64,000 bases of DNA, taken from Plasmopara viticola (Eukaryota > Oomycota > Peronosporomycetes > Peronosporales > Peronosporaceae). The DNA lies in the NCBI GenBank assembly GCA_001695595.3, contig MBPM02000011.1, positions 558,001 to 622,000 on the forward strand. Reading direction: 5' to 3'. Shown here one piece after another: positions 12,554 to 23,700 of this stretch. A model generated the notes under the pieces. The model ran no database searches. It was not told where the DNA came from and worked only from the letters and a program-made list of their open reading frames with translations. The position numbers were made by a program, and so were the translations under genes. Each line of letters starts with the position of its first letter. Position 1 is the stretch's first letter.

Positions 12554-13516
12554 ATGGCTCTAGCCAATCGCATTGCCATCGTTACAGGCGCCGCTTCCGG
12601 TCTGGGCTGTGCCACGGCAACTCGCTTCGTGCAACAAGGGGCCCGCGTGATTTTGTGCGACCTTCCGACCAGCGATGGCGTCAAAGTCGCCAGAAAGCTT
12701 GGTGTCTCATGTCACTTCAGTCCTACCGACGTATAAATTTGCAACTATAGCAAGCTTACTTTGATCGACTTACTGACCAATTTTATTGTGACGTGTGAAA
12801 GGTTACGAATGAAGATGACGTGGCTACGGCGCTAGATTTGGCCGAATCTTCATTTGGTGAGCCAGTGAACACTGTAGTCAACTGCGCGGGAATTGCGCTA
12901 GCCACAAAGACGTTGAGCAAAAAAGGCGTGCACCAACTGTTTCAGTTTCAGCAGTGTATCAATGTCAACACAGTAGGGTCTTTTAACGTAGCGCGTCTTG
13001 CAGCTGAGCGGTAAGCTGCTTAAGTCTCGATTAAAGGTCAAGATTTACGAGCAATTTTATGTTTAGTATGTCAAAGACGAGACCGGGGCCAGGAGGCGAG
13101 CGAGGGGTTATCATTAATACGGCCAGTATTGCTGCGTACGACGGACAAATCGGACAAGTGGCATATGCAGCTAGCAAAGGAGCGATTGTGGGAATGACGC
13201 TGCCTCTTGCTCGAGACCTCGCATCGTATGGCATTCGCGTTAACACCATTGCACCAGGTCATATTTGTATAGTTGTATTCATGGCTGAACAAAACTCACT
13301 TTAGCAAATATATTATATGCAGGTTTGTTCATGACTCCACTGCTAGAAGGACTTCCTGAGAAAGTGCAAAAACAGCTTGGCGAGACGGTTCCGTTTCCAA
13401 ATCGCTTAGGAAATCCCGAGGAGTACGCACAGCTGGTTCACGCCATCATCGACAATAAAATGCTAAACGGCGAAACGATTCGCCTCGATGGTGCCATTCG
13501 TATGCCGCCGAAATAG
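12554..13516 (+). CDS. HSD17B10: Type-10 17beta-HSD / 3-hydroxyacyl-CoA dehydrogenase-like SDR
   Basis: Four exons (12554-12730, 12802-13010, 13067-13257, 13323-13516) give 256 aa, the normal size for HSD17B10. The classical SDR signature is complete. The NAD-binding Gly motif TGAASGLG lies at residues 11-18, an acidic residue in RVILCDLP follows beta-2, NCAG starts at residue 86, and the catalytic Ser149, Tyr162 and Lys166 sit in [23 protein letters not shown]. The C-terminal [21 protein letters not shown] and [14 protein letters not shown] match HSD17B10 closely. The family enzyme oxidises short branched 3-hydroxyacyl-CoAs in isoleucine and fatty acid breakdown in mitochondria; in animals it is also an RNase P subunit. 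The N-terminus is not strongly presequence-like, which is also true of the animal protein. It is divergent from ALG6. Confidence 0.93.
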
Positions 13517-13597
13517 AGGCACTTTATTTTTATCGATATAAACTTCGAAAATTCTGTCGTGACTCCGCTTGTAAAAAGACGCTGTCCACATTATCAA

Positions 13598-13649
13598 GTC
13601 GATATGTCGGCTGCAAATATACTACAGTCGATCTGTCGGCTGCAAATAT
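13598..13649. repeat. 23-bp direct repeat at the 3' end of the Pol X gene
   Basis: A 23-bp unit ending in tgtcggctgcaaatat occurs at 13598-13620 and 13627-13649 with one mismatch. The second copy encodes the last codons of the minus-strand Pol X-like gene. The first lies just past its stop codon, so it looks like a local duplication of the gene's end. Confidence 0.85.
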
Positions 13650-15391
13650 TTTTGGTCGCTGGCGTCAAAGAGATCTTTTTCCGAAGCAATTTCGAGAAGT
13701 GCTTTTTGTCCAAGAACTTCCGCCGCGCTTGCATAAATGCAGTCAAAGGAGGTATCAGAAATTTCTCGCAATGACCGCTTAATAAGATTGGCGAAGAATG
13801 AAAGAACAAAGTCCTCAGGGCCAGTAAAATACAGTAGAGCAAACCAGCTTTTGGGGGGGCAGTAAACTTTTATGTCGAGCAATATGGAGCTGGTTTTAAA
13901 CGAAAGGATGCAAGCCCCACGAGATTTTGAAAGCCGCCGCAACGCTCCTTTTTTTACCACATTTGCAGCGACTAGAGCTGCTACCACCTCTTCAAACCAT
14001 TGTGCATCTACATCTGCATGTGATGTTGTTAAATGTTCTTGCAAAGTTGGAACCGCAACTAAAATGTCGAGGACTGATATAAATGCAGCACCACGAGAGA
14101 AGGAGCCGCATGGAAACACTTGTACCTGATCATTCCAGCTCTTAAGATATACAAGAATGGCATTAAATGCCGTTTTTCCATCTTGTTGGCCTATTGTAGG
14201 CCGTCGAACAATTGCCGAAGAACTCTCACAAGAATTTGCACTAAAAAGTTCAGCCCCGACGCGAAGTCGCTCAACAAATGCAAGATCATGAGTCACCGTG
14301 CAAATTACTTTGTCCATAATTTCTTTAACACTAAGCTGGTGGCCACCTTGCTGCTCTACTAAACGTGATGCTTGGCTCGGCTTCATTCCGTATATGTTAA
14401 GCAACGCTCTCACTTGATCCCACTCTGATTCGATATGCGCAGGTTCACTCTCAATGGCTTTATCAAAGTACAGTTCTTGTTGGTGAAGATAATTATGCTT
14501 GTACTTGTCCCAGTACCTAAAAATTATGCGCCAGACGTCAAGCGTTACACCTACTTCAGCCGACTTCCCGGAAATGTAATCAAAAAGGACGATATCTTGC
14601 CCCGGAGGCGCTGATTCCAGCACGTCGGCCTCCCACATGGCAGTGAAGACTCTTCGAGCAATCTTGCAGGCTTTCACGCGCCACCGTTGCTGACCAAGCC
14701 ATTCGCAGTGTGCAATATATTCATCAAGTGCCTGAAGCGAGAACAGCAGAATCGGTCGCCTGATAAAACCTTGATGCATTGCACAAGACGTTTCACCGTT
14801 GCGTAGCCAGCAAGGAGATACGTCACACATACGGTCTGTGTCATAGTAGTCATCGAGTTCCAGACGTACACCCACTTGTGGCTTTCCAGCTATTACGCCA
14901 CTATTGGACAATGTTGTCACTAATAATGGCGAGCATTTACCATCGCGTTCAATACAATTGCCGTAATGGTCCGCCTCTAGCTGGAATTCAAAGCGCACAT
15001 GCTGATCTTTCTGTTGCTGACTGTTGCTGTCGTTATTATTTACATTAGGCAGAAATAGTATACTGTCTACCATTGACTCGTAATGGGGAGAGCTTTGCTG
15101 GCTTGCTTCCAAGTTGTTGATTGCACTCGTCGAATTGCGCGTTGCACCAAATTCGACCGACTCAAATGAGTCACCGATAAGAGAATGAGATGGCACCGAC
15201 AGAGTCTGCGTCGCGCTGCTCGACTCTTGACTCGGGGATAGAATCGTTGCGGCATTTACCGGAAGATCGGGACCGTAGAAGGCACCCTGTAGCGGGTGGA
15301 TATCGGGTGGATCGTTGTCTAGCAATTGCGCAAGATCCTCGAAAAATTTGCGCTTGCGTTTTGGGTGTAATAACACCGGCCGCGGCGACAT
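13622..15391 (-). CDS. DNA polymerase X (beta-like) protein with a missing catalytic Asp
   Basis: A single-exon 589-aa protein. The C-terminal half follows the polymerase X plan: an 8-kDa-like helical region around LDEYIAHCEWLG (222-233), a helix-hairpin-helix-like LLNIYGMKPSQASRLVEQQGG (330-350), the nucleotide-binding GSFSRG (429-434), LDILVAV (441-447), LLDIKVY (504-510), the LYFTG motif (520-524), and a C-terminus ending SEKDLFDASDQKYLQPTDR that mirrors the end of Pol beta. Aligned by spacing to Pol beta GSFRRG...DMD, the first metal-binding Asp (Pol beta Asp190) is Val440. The second (Asp442) and third (Asp506) are kept. The first 210 residues are polar, Ser/Gln/Asn-rich and unrecognised. 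Family members fill gaps in base excision and end-joining repair; with one ligand lost, catalysis is doubtful and a structural or regulatory role is possible. Confidence 0.8.
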   Translation of the reverse strand: MSPRPVLLHPKRKRKFFEDLAQLLDNDPPDIHPLQGAFYGPDLPVNAATILSPSQESSSATQTLSVPSHSLIGDSFESVEFGATRNSTSAINNLEASQQSSPHYESMVDSILFLPNVNNNDSNSQQQKDQHVRFEFQLEADHYGNCIERDGKCSPLLVTTLSNSGVIAGKPQVGVRLELDDYYDTDRMCDVSPCWLRNGETSCAMHQGFIRRPILLFSLQALDEYIAHCEWLGQQRWRVKACKIARRVFTAMWEADVLESAPPGQDIVLFDYISGKSAEVGVTLDVWRIIFRYWDKYKHNYLHQQELYFDKAIESEPAHIESEWDQVRALLNIYGMKPSQASRLVEQQGGHQLSVKEIMDKVICTVTHDLAFVERLRVGAELFSANSCESSSAIVRRPTIGQQDGKTAFNAILVYLKSWNDQVQVFPCGSFSRGAAFISVLDILVAVPTLQEHLTTSHADVDAQWFEEVVAALVAANVVKKGALRRLSKSRGACILSFKTSSILLDIKVYCPPKSWFALLYFTGPEDFVLSFFANLIKRSLREISDTSFDCIYASAAEVLGQKALLEIASEKDLFDASDQKYLQPTDRL

Positions 15392-16324
15392 CCCAAGCGT
15401 TTACCATAGTGGCAGTTACGCTCTCACAAGTAAAATTGCAAAATTCTAACGTAACATTTTTAATTTTTAGAAATACCAAAGTTGGAATTTTGCGGCGATA
15501 TTGCAAATAATCTTAATCGAATTATATAAGACTTTGCAAAAGCAAGTGCTCATCATGAAATGTTGCTCCTGTCAACGGCTGCATTTTACGTGGTCATTGC
15601 CGCGCCCAAAGGAATGAGCAGCTTTCGATTTCAATTTTTACAACTGGCGAAAGACCCTAAATTGCACATGATTGATAGCTCCGTCATTTCTATGTTTTAT
15701 TAATCTCCTCTTTGCGAAGAAGTGGCATCACTCAATATCGCTGATTCACAAAGTGATATTTTCTAACGTCAACTCTACTTTACGAGCCCGAGTCTTTGCG
15801 CGCAAGCAAATACGCTGAGGGCTGACGATCTTTGCAACTAGAGACCCCCAATAATTCTCCTTCGACCAAAATTTAACACACTTTTCGCCAGATAAGTGAT
15901 GACATATTCTTGTGCCGCACATTCAGTAAATTTGTCGCTTGTGTAACTTCTATAACTTGCTTGATAATTTTCTTGCAACTGTAAGTCCGACATGCGATTC
16001 AGCAGATCCACGAGAGGTGCGTCGTCTGCGCGCTCAGCGCCTCTAAACAGCTTCTTTAAACAAAGAGGCCAGCTTTACTGCACTGCCCCCAAAGTAAGAA
16101 TTCCAGCTGTACCTGTAACATTTCCAGCGCTGAAAGCAGCTTTGTGTAAACTTATACACAGCGACAGAACAGTCTTTTCTATGACTTTAAATATACGCGT
16201 AATGGTCACGTTCCTAATGCGCGGCATTTAAGCGAGCATCTTTTTATTTGGAGCGAGTTTTAGTGTTTATCTTATTGGTTTTCTAAAATAACCCCTCCAT
16301 TGTAGGTTAAAGCACATTAAAAAT
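15392..16324. other. Intergenic region, nothing recognised
   Basis: A 933-bp divergent gap between the Pol X-like gene and the LEA2-like membrane protein gene. It is AT-rich with one unconvincing plus-strand open frame (15992-16231, 79 codons, no motif). It presumably contains the promoters of both genes, though no defined element is visible. Confidence 0.5.
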
Positions 16325-17899
16325 ATGACGTACGATGACTTGGTGCTCGGCAACACGACTGATCTCCAGCCGCTACTTGATCATTCGTGTGCTTCAGAAA
16401 CGGTTGAAGATAATTTGGTTTCAAGGCGAAGTCAAAAAAGAAGAGGTCCGACTTTACTTATAGTGTGCGCGGGAGTCGCATTGCTCTTGGTCGTGCACAT
16501 CTTGTCTGTAGCGTTGCTGAGGAAGGCGACGATTACGATCGAAAAATTGAAACTGCCTGACGTATGCCATAAGAGCTCGGTTGGAGAGATCATAGTGACA
16601 TTACAAAATCCGTCGTACTGCTCGCCCGTGATGGGTCCACTGACTGTTACCTTGACCAAGAAGAACACGGCGTTTTTAATTGTTCATGCTCCTGCATTTG
16701 AACTTCAATCTGGTCTAACGACTTTGGTATCGCAGATTGAGTTCGAGCTATTGTCAGACCCAAATGTTTTTTATAACTTTGTGCTCGCAACTGATGGCGA
16801 TATTGACGTTTTTGGAGAAATTTCAGTACGGATTTCGTGCATGCTCGTTCCGTTCACCATCCACTTGGATGTCTCAAACTTGTTCGGCGAGAAAGTAAGA
16901 CAGAGAGCTGATGCTTCTAGTGCTTTAAGATTGCAACATACTTTAGGCTTCCCATTGTATGGAGTCGATACGTGGAGACTGGGTGTTGTAGACAAAATCA
17001 AGACCGAGTTGAAACGCGTAGTAACACAAGTGCTAAAGACTATCGCGCTATCCCACTTTTATACTTACGCTGATGACGAGGGGATATTTGCTTTTACAGA
17101 AGTGTCATTTGAGTTCGAATCCTGGGTGCTATGGAACGTACCTTCACTTTCAGTAAAGGTCCAAACTGTAGATAGGCAAATTATTCTCGTAGCGGGGCTA
17201 AAGCAATTTGACTTGGGAAGTGGCCAGACATTCATTTCCGCATACACGGAAATTTTTAAAAATCAGTCTGATCCATTGCAATCTATATTGCAAGCTTATC
17301 TAGCGGGGAATGACCTTGTTCTCTTTGCACGTGGAGGCAATGGTGATACGGATTGCTATTCTTTGCATGTGCTTGATTTAGTTGACATCAAAGTGGATGT
17401 CCCTGGTAAGATCGATGGCAAGCCGGCATTCCTTCGACAGTACTCCATTCGACCATCGCTCAAGGAGCTCGACTCAAAGACACACAAGTGCTTGCTAGAG
17501 CTTGAATTATATATCATGATTAATAACCCACTGCCAATTCACTTTGATCTCTTCGGGATCGACCTCGACCTGCTTTTTACAAAGAAGACGATGCAAAACC
17601 GCTCGACTATGAAGTTTCTCGCCCATGTTAACAACACCAAACACGTGTCTTGGTCGTCACACGTGGAAAGCAGTGTTGTGCTGAAATCAGACGTGCACTA
17701 CTTTGACATTTGCACGGAGGTGGTGGATCTTTATCTTCACGACCAGCTGACGTTTGACATTCAGCATGGCCATATTTACATGGGTGTTGGCAGCGGAAAT
17801 TTAACCATTCCGTTTTCAGCGACGGATATTCATATACATCCTGGCTGGTCGAGCACTCATGAGCTGATCAAGGATTTCGAAATACAAAGTACAAAATAA
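16325..17899 (+). CDS. Type II membrane protein with LEA2-like extracytoplasmic region
   Basis: A single-exon 524-aa protein. After a polar N-terminal tail and a basic stop-transfer stretch (RRSQKRR, 34-40) comes one strong membrane helix (about 43-65: LLIVCAGVALLLVVHILSVALL). The remaining 450 residues are predicted beta-rich, with phrases such as VGEIIVTLQNPSYCSPVMGPLTVTL and VPFTIHLDVSNLFG. These resemble the LEA type-2 / DUF3712-like sandwich domains seen in membrane-anchored proteins of oomycetes and fungi. At least two such modules seem present. The topology suggests a cytosolic N-terminus and an exterior or lumenal C-terminal domain. Exact function is unknown. No intron is needed. Confidence 0.75.
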   Translation: MTYDDLVLGNTTDLQPLLDHSCASETVEDNLVSRRSQKRRGPTLLIVCAGVALLLVVHILSVALLRKATITIEKLKLPDVCHKSSVGEIIVTLQNPSYCSPVMGPLTVTLTKKNTAFLIVHAPAFELQSGLTTLVSQIEFELLSDPNVFYNFVLATDGDIDVFGEISVRISCMLVPFTIHLDVSNLFGEKVRQRADASSALRLQHTLGFPLYGVDTWRLGVVDKIKTELKRVVTQVLKTIALSHFYTYADDEGIFAFTEVSFEFESWVLWNVPSLSVKVQTVDRQIILVAGLKQFDLGSGQTFISAYTEIFKNQSDPLQSILQAYLAGNDLVLFARGGNGDTDCYSLHVLDLVDIKVDVPGKIDGKPAFLRQYSIRPSLKELDSKTHKCLLELELYIMINNPLPIHFDLFGIDLDLLFTKKTMQNRSTMKFLAHVNNTKHVSWSSHVESSVVLKSDVHYFDICTEVVDLYLHDQLTFDIQHGHIYMGVGSGNLTIPFSATDIHIHPGWSSTHELIKDFEIQSTK

Positions 17900-18020
17900 A
17901 GAAATTACTAAGATACCTCTCCTATGAATGCCTATTCGACGTATTTTAAAAAGAAGCAAATTAAAGCTCAACTTTATACTTTTTTTGTAATAGCTCGTAC
18001 TTTTTAACAGATGGTTACAT
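17900..18020. other. 3' flank of the membrane protein gene
   Basis: A short AT-rich flank between the stop codon and the foldback repeat. A T-rich run occurs near 17977-18006. No gene is seen. Confidence 0.4.
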
Positions 18021-18140
18021 ATTGTTGGCGCTAGTCTCACTTGCGACCTGCTTGTAGCTAGCTACGAGCAGGTCGCTACGAGCAGGTCGCTACGAGCAGG
18101 TCGCTACGAGCAGGTCGCAAGTGAGACTAGCGCCAACAAT
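18021..18140. repeat. Long foldback (inverted) repeat with internal 14-bp tandem array
   Basis: The outer 31 bp (attgttggcgctagtctcac... at 18021-18051) is perfectly repeated in reverse complement at 18110-18140. Inside, the palindrome continues with one mismatch through gtagctagctac. On one side, a 14-bp unit (tacgagcaggtcgc) is repeated four times in tandem. The element could form a hairpin of about 48 bp. It resembles a small foldback/MITE-type element, or a palindrome enlarged by slippage. No coding content. Confidence 0.95.
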
Positions 18141-20519
18141 TTGCAGAAAGGCGGAATCTTTTTATGGTCACACGTGTGCACTCCAAAGACAAGCAGGCCT
18201 TAATCGAACGGTCCGAGTTGCTCAACTTTTGTAGCTTCTTCTGCATCTTACGCCAGCGTCATCATAGTGTTCTGTGTCGTAATTGTACGTACTAACTGCA
18301 ATGGTATATTATGGGTAGCTTTGTATTCCAAGGAAGCTTAAGAAAGTCGTTCAATCAATTGCCAAAAATTGTTATCTACAAAGAATGAAAGGTAGGACCA
18401 AAAAGATATTGTACTAGAAAATAGTCTGTTTTGTAAATTCTTTTACGATTGTAAATATAGAGATCGTGTATGTTCTCGCACACCTCATCTGTGCAAATTG
18501 CTGTGTGACCCGATAGCACTTCGAGCACATCTCACGTCCACACCAATAGGTTGACTACCTTCGAGGCGTCTAGCATAATTAAAATTACCTTCCTGTGTCT
18601 GTCGGGCAATCATTTGCACTACTCGTGATACTTATTCTACAAACCCGAGGAGGCGGTCGCATTACAAATTCATTTTCATGCCAAAGCAGCTGAGACGCAT
18701 CGCGGCGCGCGAGCTCTACGAGAAAAGTCTACGCTCTAGAGCTCAAGTGCTCAAGAGCTCAGGCTTCACAGATTCCAATAGCCTCGGGAGGTCAGTTCCA
18801 AGCAGCAAGAAATAGCCTTTTTGTCTTCGCGAAAAGAATATCATGCATTTACGCTTGCTTGCCTACGAGCGATATCCATAACCATATGCATGGGTCAAGG
18901 AAATTGACGGCCTCGCTTGCAACGGCGCCACATTTCAAACAAGTCGAAATTATTAAATCTTACATTGTTGTCGACATGATAACGACCGACTTAAGCCGTG
19001 ATCATCAATCTTTTCATGGAGTAGTCGGCGACACATGGCACGTATCAAGCACCGCAAGCCGTTCTGTCTTGAATAATGAAGGTCTATAGTAGACGTGTCG
19101 AGAAAAATGACGATGGTGCTCGGCTATGTACCCTTATGAAAAGCGGGTGAAGGTAATGTGGAACCCTTTTTATCAGCATATGCTGTGCTTGAGCCAAACG
19201 GTATGCTCACCCCTGATCTTGAAAGAAATACAAAAGCCGACAGCATAGCAAAGGTGGTGGCTTGGCGATCCGAAAGAGAGGCCGCCTTTCCTTACTCGTT
19301 GATACAATCGGTTTTGGAAGACACTAAGAACCCTCGTTCTACAAAGGGAATTCTAGGATATATAGGATCTTCATTACACTTTGAAACACCTCGATATAGT
19401 CACACGAATCCGCCGTCGGCACGTGTACGCCATTAAGCTAACGTGATTCCACAAGTCAAATACTGTGCGATACCGCAGTCCTTCACCAAGAAAACTGTGC
19501 GTATTATTGACGCATTATTTACCATTAGTTATGAGTTGTGAATGGTTCGGGAAAGTCCATCACGTCGAAATCTCGAGTCAGAACGCCAATAGGAAGTGTA
19601 AAATCGTGCGTGCTATCAATGACTTAACTGCGGCTACAATTTTGGCACAAACGTCTACAAAATAGCATGACAGCATGGTTAATGTACAGTAATTCTCACT
19701 CTCCCACATCAACTCCTTATGTGGGAGAGTGAGATACTATTAAATTTGGTCAGCACTCCAAGCAGTATGCATTTAAAGTTATCAATCAGTCACCATCGTT
19801 TCTTGAACGCGTTCGTGACGCGTTTTCGTCCGTTGACACGATTGATAAGGCCCTACAGGAAGTGAATATAGACATAATCTTATAGCATTTTCTTCAAAGT
19901 CGTGTGAAGCACAGAATAGCAGAAAGGCTTTGCGCTAATGCTGCAACTTTGGTGCAGAGATTTTCTTTCAGGATGCCTTATTATAGATACGTATTAAGAG
20001 CACATGTTGCCGAGATCATGGCCATTGCAGATTGGCCAGATTTATACAGCCAAGACACTAAAGAAGGTTTAGTGGCATGAAGTTATACAAATATAGTGCA
20101 AATCATGTAGAATTAGTTCGGCCATTGTCGACTTACTTCAGAGCACACAATGCAATAGGAAATCCACTACCAAGGGACGTTCGACAAAATCAAGGCAAAT
20201 AAATCGTCGCAGGCGCTGTTCGCGATCCTGATAAAAATTAAACAACGCACTTGTGACTATGACCCGTCAAGTTTTAGTATTGGTAGTGCATAGCTACAAG
20301 CAGACATCAAGGAGTAGAGCTATTGTGAAGTTGGTAAATTGCAAAGTGCTTATACTTACAAGCTCCTAGTTTGCAACTATGCTACCTCTAAGCCAATGAT
20401 GTATCAGAAAGACTTAATATCCGAACGCAATCATCTCACCATCTGCGCGCAGTCATAATCAGTGCATTGATCTATGCGCATATCCATGACGTCACTGGTG
20501 CGAGTCATTTGTTTTGACA
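18141..20519. other. Gene-poor desert, degraded sequence
   Basis: No supported gene. Short open frames at 18859-19089, 19158-19436 and 19465-19665 have no recognisable domains. A small perfect hairpin lies at 19694-19734 and is listed separately. The 3' part leads into a Ty3/Gypsy relic, so some of this may be eroded retroelement sequence. Confidence 0.45.
19694..19734. repeat. Perfect 16-bp inverted repeat (hairpin)
   Basis: tctcactctcccacat at 19694-19709 is followed, after a 9-nt loop, by its exact reverse complement at 19719-19734. It sits in non-coding desert. It could be a hairpin remnant of a mobile element; nothing ties it to a gene. Confidence 0.85.
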
Positions 20520-20520
20520 G

Positions 20521-20712
20521 GTGACCTATGACAAGAATAGATTGATCGCGTTCGAGTCTCAGCGGTTTGAGGCTGCCGAGGGTGTCAGTTCTGTTCATAA
20601 CAGAGAAATATTTGCGACAAAGTATGCTCTCGTCAGGTTTAAGGTAATTGTGATCTATACAGGTCATGTATGTCGCCACGTATTGCGGATTAATCACCCT
20701 ACTACTTGCTGA
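20521..20712 (+). pseudogene. Ty3/Gypsy retrotransposon RNase H fragment
   Basis: The frame reads LIAFESQRFEAAEGVSSVHN, then REIFATKYALVRFKV and VIYTGHVCRHVLRI. This follows the Ty3/Gypsy RNase H pattern of (P)IAFESR.L..AE..Y..H..E.LA...AL..F...L, then ...VYTDH..L. The expected catalytic Asp before His is Gly here (YTGH for YTDH), and the flanking reverse transcriptase and integrase are not readable, so this is a dead fragment. A stop at the 3' end truncates it. Confidence 0.75.
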
Positions 20713-23700
20713 GTAGACATACACTTCACCTCGAAATCATGGAATACAAAAAGGAGTGCCACCGAGTTAGGAAGGTGTCATTCGTCGGCGGATGCGCTAT
20801 AGCGTGCATTAATCACAAGCTTACTTATGTCACGATTGTATCCTCATATGTAGCAACCTTAACCCATGCTGCGTATGCGTGAGACGACACATTCGTAGCT
20901 CTGCTATAGACTTTACTTAACAGACTTGGTATAGAAGCTGCTGGCGCGTTAAGCGCAGTAGTACATCGGCTCTCGAATGAAGAAGGGTGATTGCATTACA
21001 GCATCGATCAAGGTGGTCCATCACTCGTACTAATTTTTTTTCAAATAAGAATTCAAGCATATCGCATCCTTAACATACTCATGTTATGGTTTTCTTGGCC
21101 AATGGCTAAGAAATCACAACCTCGAGCTATAAAAGTGACTTTGCACATATGTCGCACGTAAGAAGCGAGCCAAAAGTTGAAATCTTGACGAAGTGCGGCC
21201 GCACTCTTAGCAAGGCAGCTGGTGCTCTTTCGCTGCTAGAATTATTTCAGTGCCGATCATGTGCTCGGTCTGCTATGTCCTTCTACAAGCAGTTCTGTCT
21301 TTTTGGTCTTTGCTGAGCGGTTAAGTAAGCAAGTTAAACCAGAAGCGCTGTTCCTCGACCGTGTTTTTGACGACATGGACTCCCAGAGCATTTTGTCTCG
21401 AGCCAAACCCTTGCATTTTGAACTTTTTCTTAAGAAACTTGACACCAGATTAGACATGTCTACAACGGATTGAAGGTAGATCGATGGTCCGCAACAGAAA
21501 GTATGACGTCATCAGAGACACATTAAGCACGAAAACGTCAAAGCACGAAAACGTCAAAGCACGAAAAAAACATATTTTCCCACGCTGAGGGATACTTAGA
21601 TTGCGATTTATACATCGGACTACACGCTGTTTCGCGGGTATTTCATGGACTTGATGCATTGCTTTGCTTACTATCAATTTAGTGCGCCATAGGTTTAGCT
21701 TGTTTCTGAGCTTTATCAGTGCTACAACAGTATGGCTCTGGGTTAGATATAAAATAAGTCGAGCGGATAGTTGACATTATCCCACTCACAAAACGTACGC
21801 ATATTGTAGCTTATACCCGTATGCAATAATGTGGTTGAAAGCCAGTAGCTTATGATTAGTATTAGATTTGAAGAAAAAAGATCTTAAAAAAGTTTAAAGT
21901 TGACGGTTATAAGCATTAAAGATTATTCTATATACACGTGCACTAAATGCGGCCACTAAGACTTAAATGCATCCACGCGTCATTAATTAAAGGTCGTAGT
22001 TAAACAGCCTTAGTCTTACTATACTTTGGGTTAATTGAAGACGAAAGCATTTACTTCGGTTTATACGCAGGCACAGCAATGGGAGGCCATCCTATCGGTT
22101 GGGATTTCAAGCCTGGGGTGCTATGATATCCATCACGAGGGGAATCAGTCGCATAAGTAAAGCGACTCGATCTCTTGAGGTTTGGTCGATCTTGAAGCTG
22201 AGGCCACCCAGTGCATGCTTTAGCAAAATCAGTCGAGACCGCAGGCCGTAGCTTCCAATTTGCGAAGCTGGACGTCGGTAGTAAACACCATGACGAAGAG
22301 CTCGCAGCTTACTATGTTTTCCAGAGCATTCTCTACCCCCCCTTCACATTGGTAACGAATTAACACTACAGATGATTTTGCACAACGTCATCACCATGGT
22401 CGATCCAAGTATCTTGTAAACGGTTAAAAATAGCTTTACTGTACAAGCACATGCAAATTCAACTTCAACTTTGCTCTGACATTGTAGACGCTTCTGATCA
22501 TGGTAAACAGCGGCATTTGGAACAACTACGCTTATCGCCTCCAGACTTGAAGGTGCTAATGCCACGAACAGAGCTTGTCTTGACGCCCTTGATAAACACT
22601 TATCACAAGAAAATGGCATTGCGAAACAAAATTCGCAAGACGACAGTTTTTAAATTGCCGCCAAGAAGCCTATGTCCTAAGCCAGGTAAATTTTTCACAC
22701 ATTGACTCCGCTGAACCTGTCGTGAGGTGCAAATTGAAATGTAGCTTCTTGAGTTTTATTATCAAGCGCTGAAAACATACTTTGTCGGCCTCAGACATTT
22801 ATACGGCGTGAGCATAACTGAGAATATTTTTTGCACTACCTAAAGATCGTCTTTGCTCACGATAGTCCGCGCAAAATACTTCTGCGAAACCGAGAGCCTG
22901 ACTCTAACAGCTGCGCGTGCCTCATGCTGATCCTTTGGCAAGACGTCAGCCCCAATGCCATAGGCACCTATGGTATTGATATAGTCTCTCGAAAGATCAC
23001 AGATGATTCGTCAGGCATGCACTTCTGGCTCGTTTGGGGACTTTGATCAAAGCGAGATTCATCTTGCTACCATAACACCTCGTGCTCTTGTGTTTATCAA
23101 GGTTATCACTTATTTGCTTCGGCTTATCAGACGGGATCTATCAGCAAAGTAATGAGATCTACATTAAGTCTTGGTAGTAAGACTAATGCTAGCTTTTGGA
23201 GCGAGACCTTCGACTCGTCGGCTCTTATAGCCCATAAAAGTCAAAAGATTTTCCGGGCAACGCAAACCGCTCGCCCGACAGATGTGGAATGGTGGCGCAA
23301 TCCATCTTGGATACTTTCTATCCACATGTGCGTCGCATTTACACTAGGTGTGACGCGTCATACAGCACCTTTTAAAAGAGAAAGCATGCGGTAAGATGTA
23401 CATTTTGTCGGTAAAAGGTCTCCGGTCCAAAGGCGAATTGATGTGTGCGATAAATAGATTGATTCTTTTAGGGATTTAATACGCAGCCTTAACATTTTGT
23501 AAACTGGCCGCCACCCCTCCAAATATAAGTTATATTGGTTGGCTTTATATGGCTTCCAATTGGCTGAACGCTAGATTCTCGGTCGAATATAAATCCTCAG
23601 ATGTTACACCGCTCACACATGCATCTTTACCTCAAAACTACTTCTTCCATGCTCTTGAGCGCGACTAATCACGCAACCTTGTCATACTTTTTCGCGTCAA

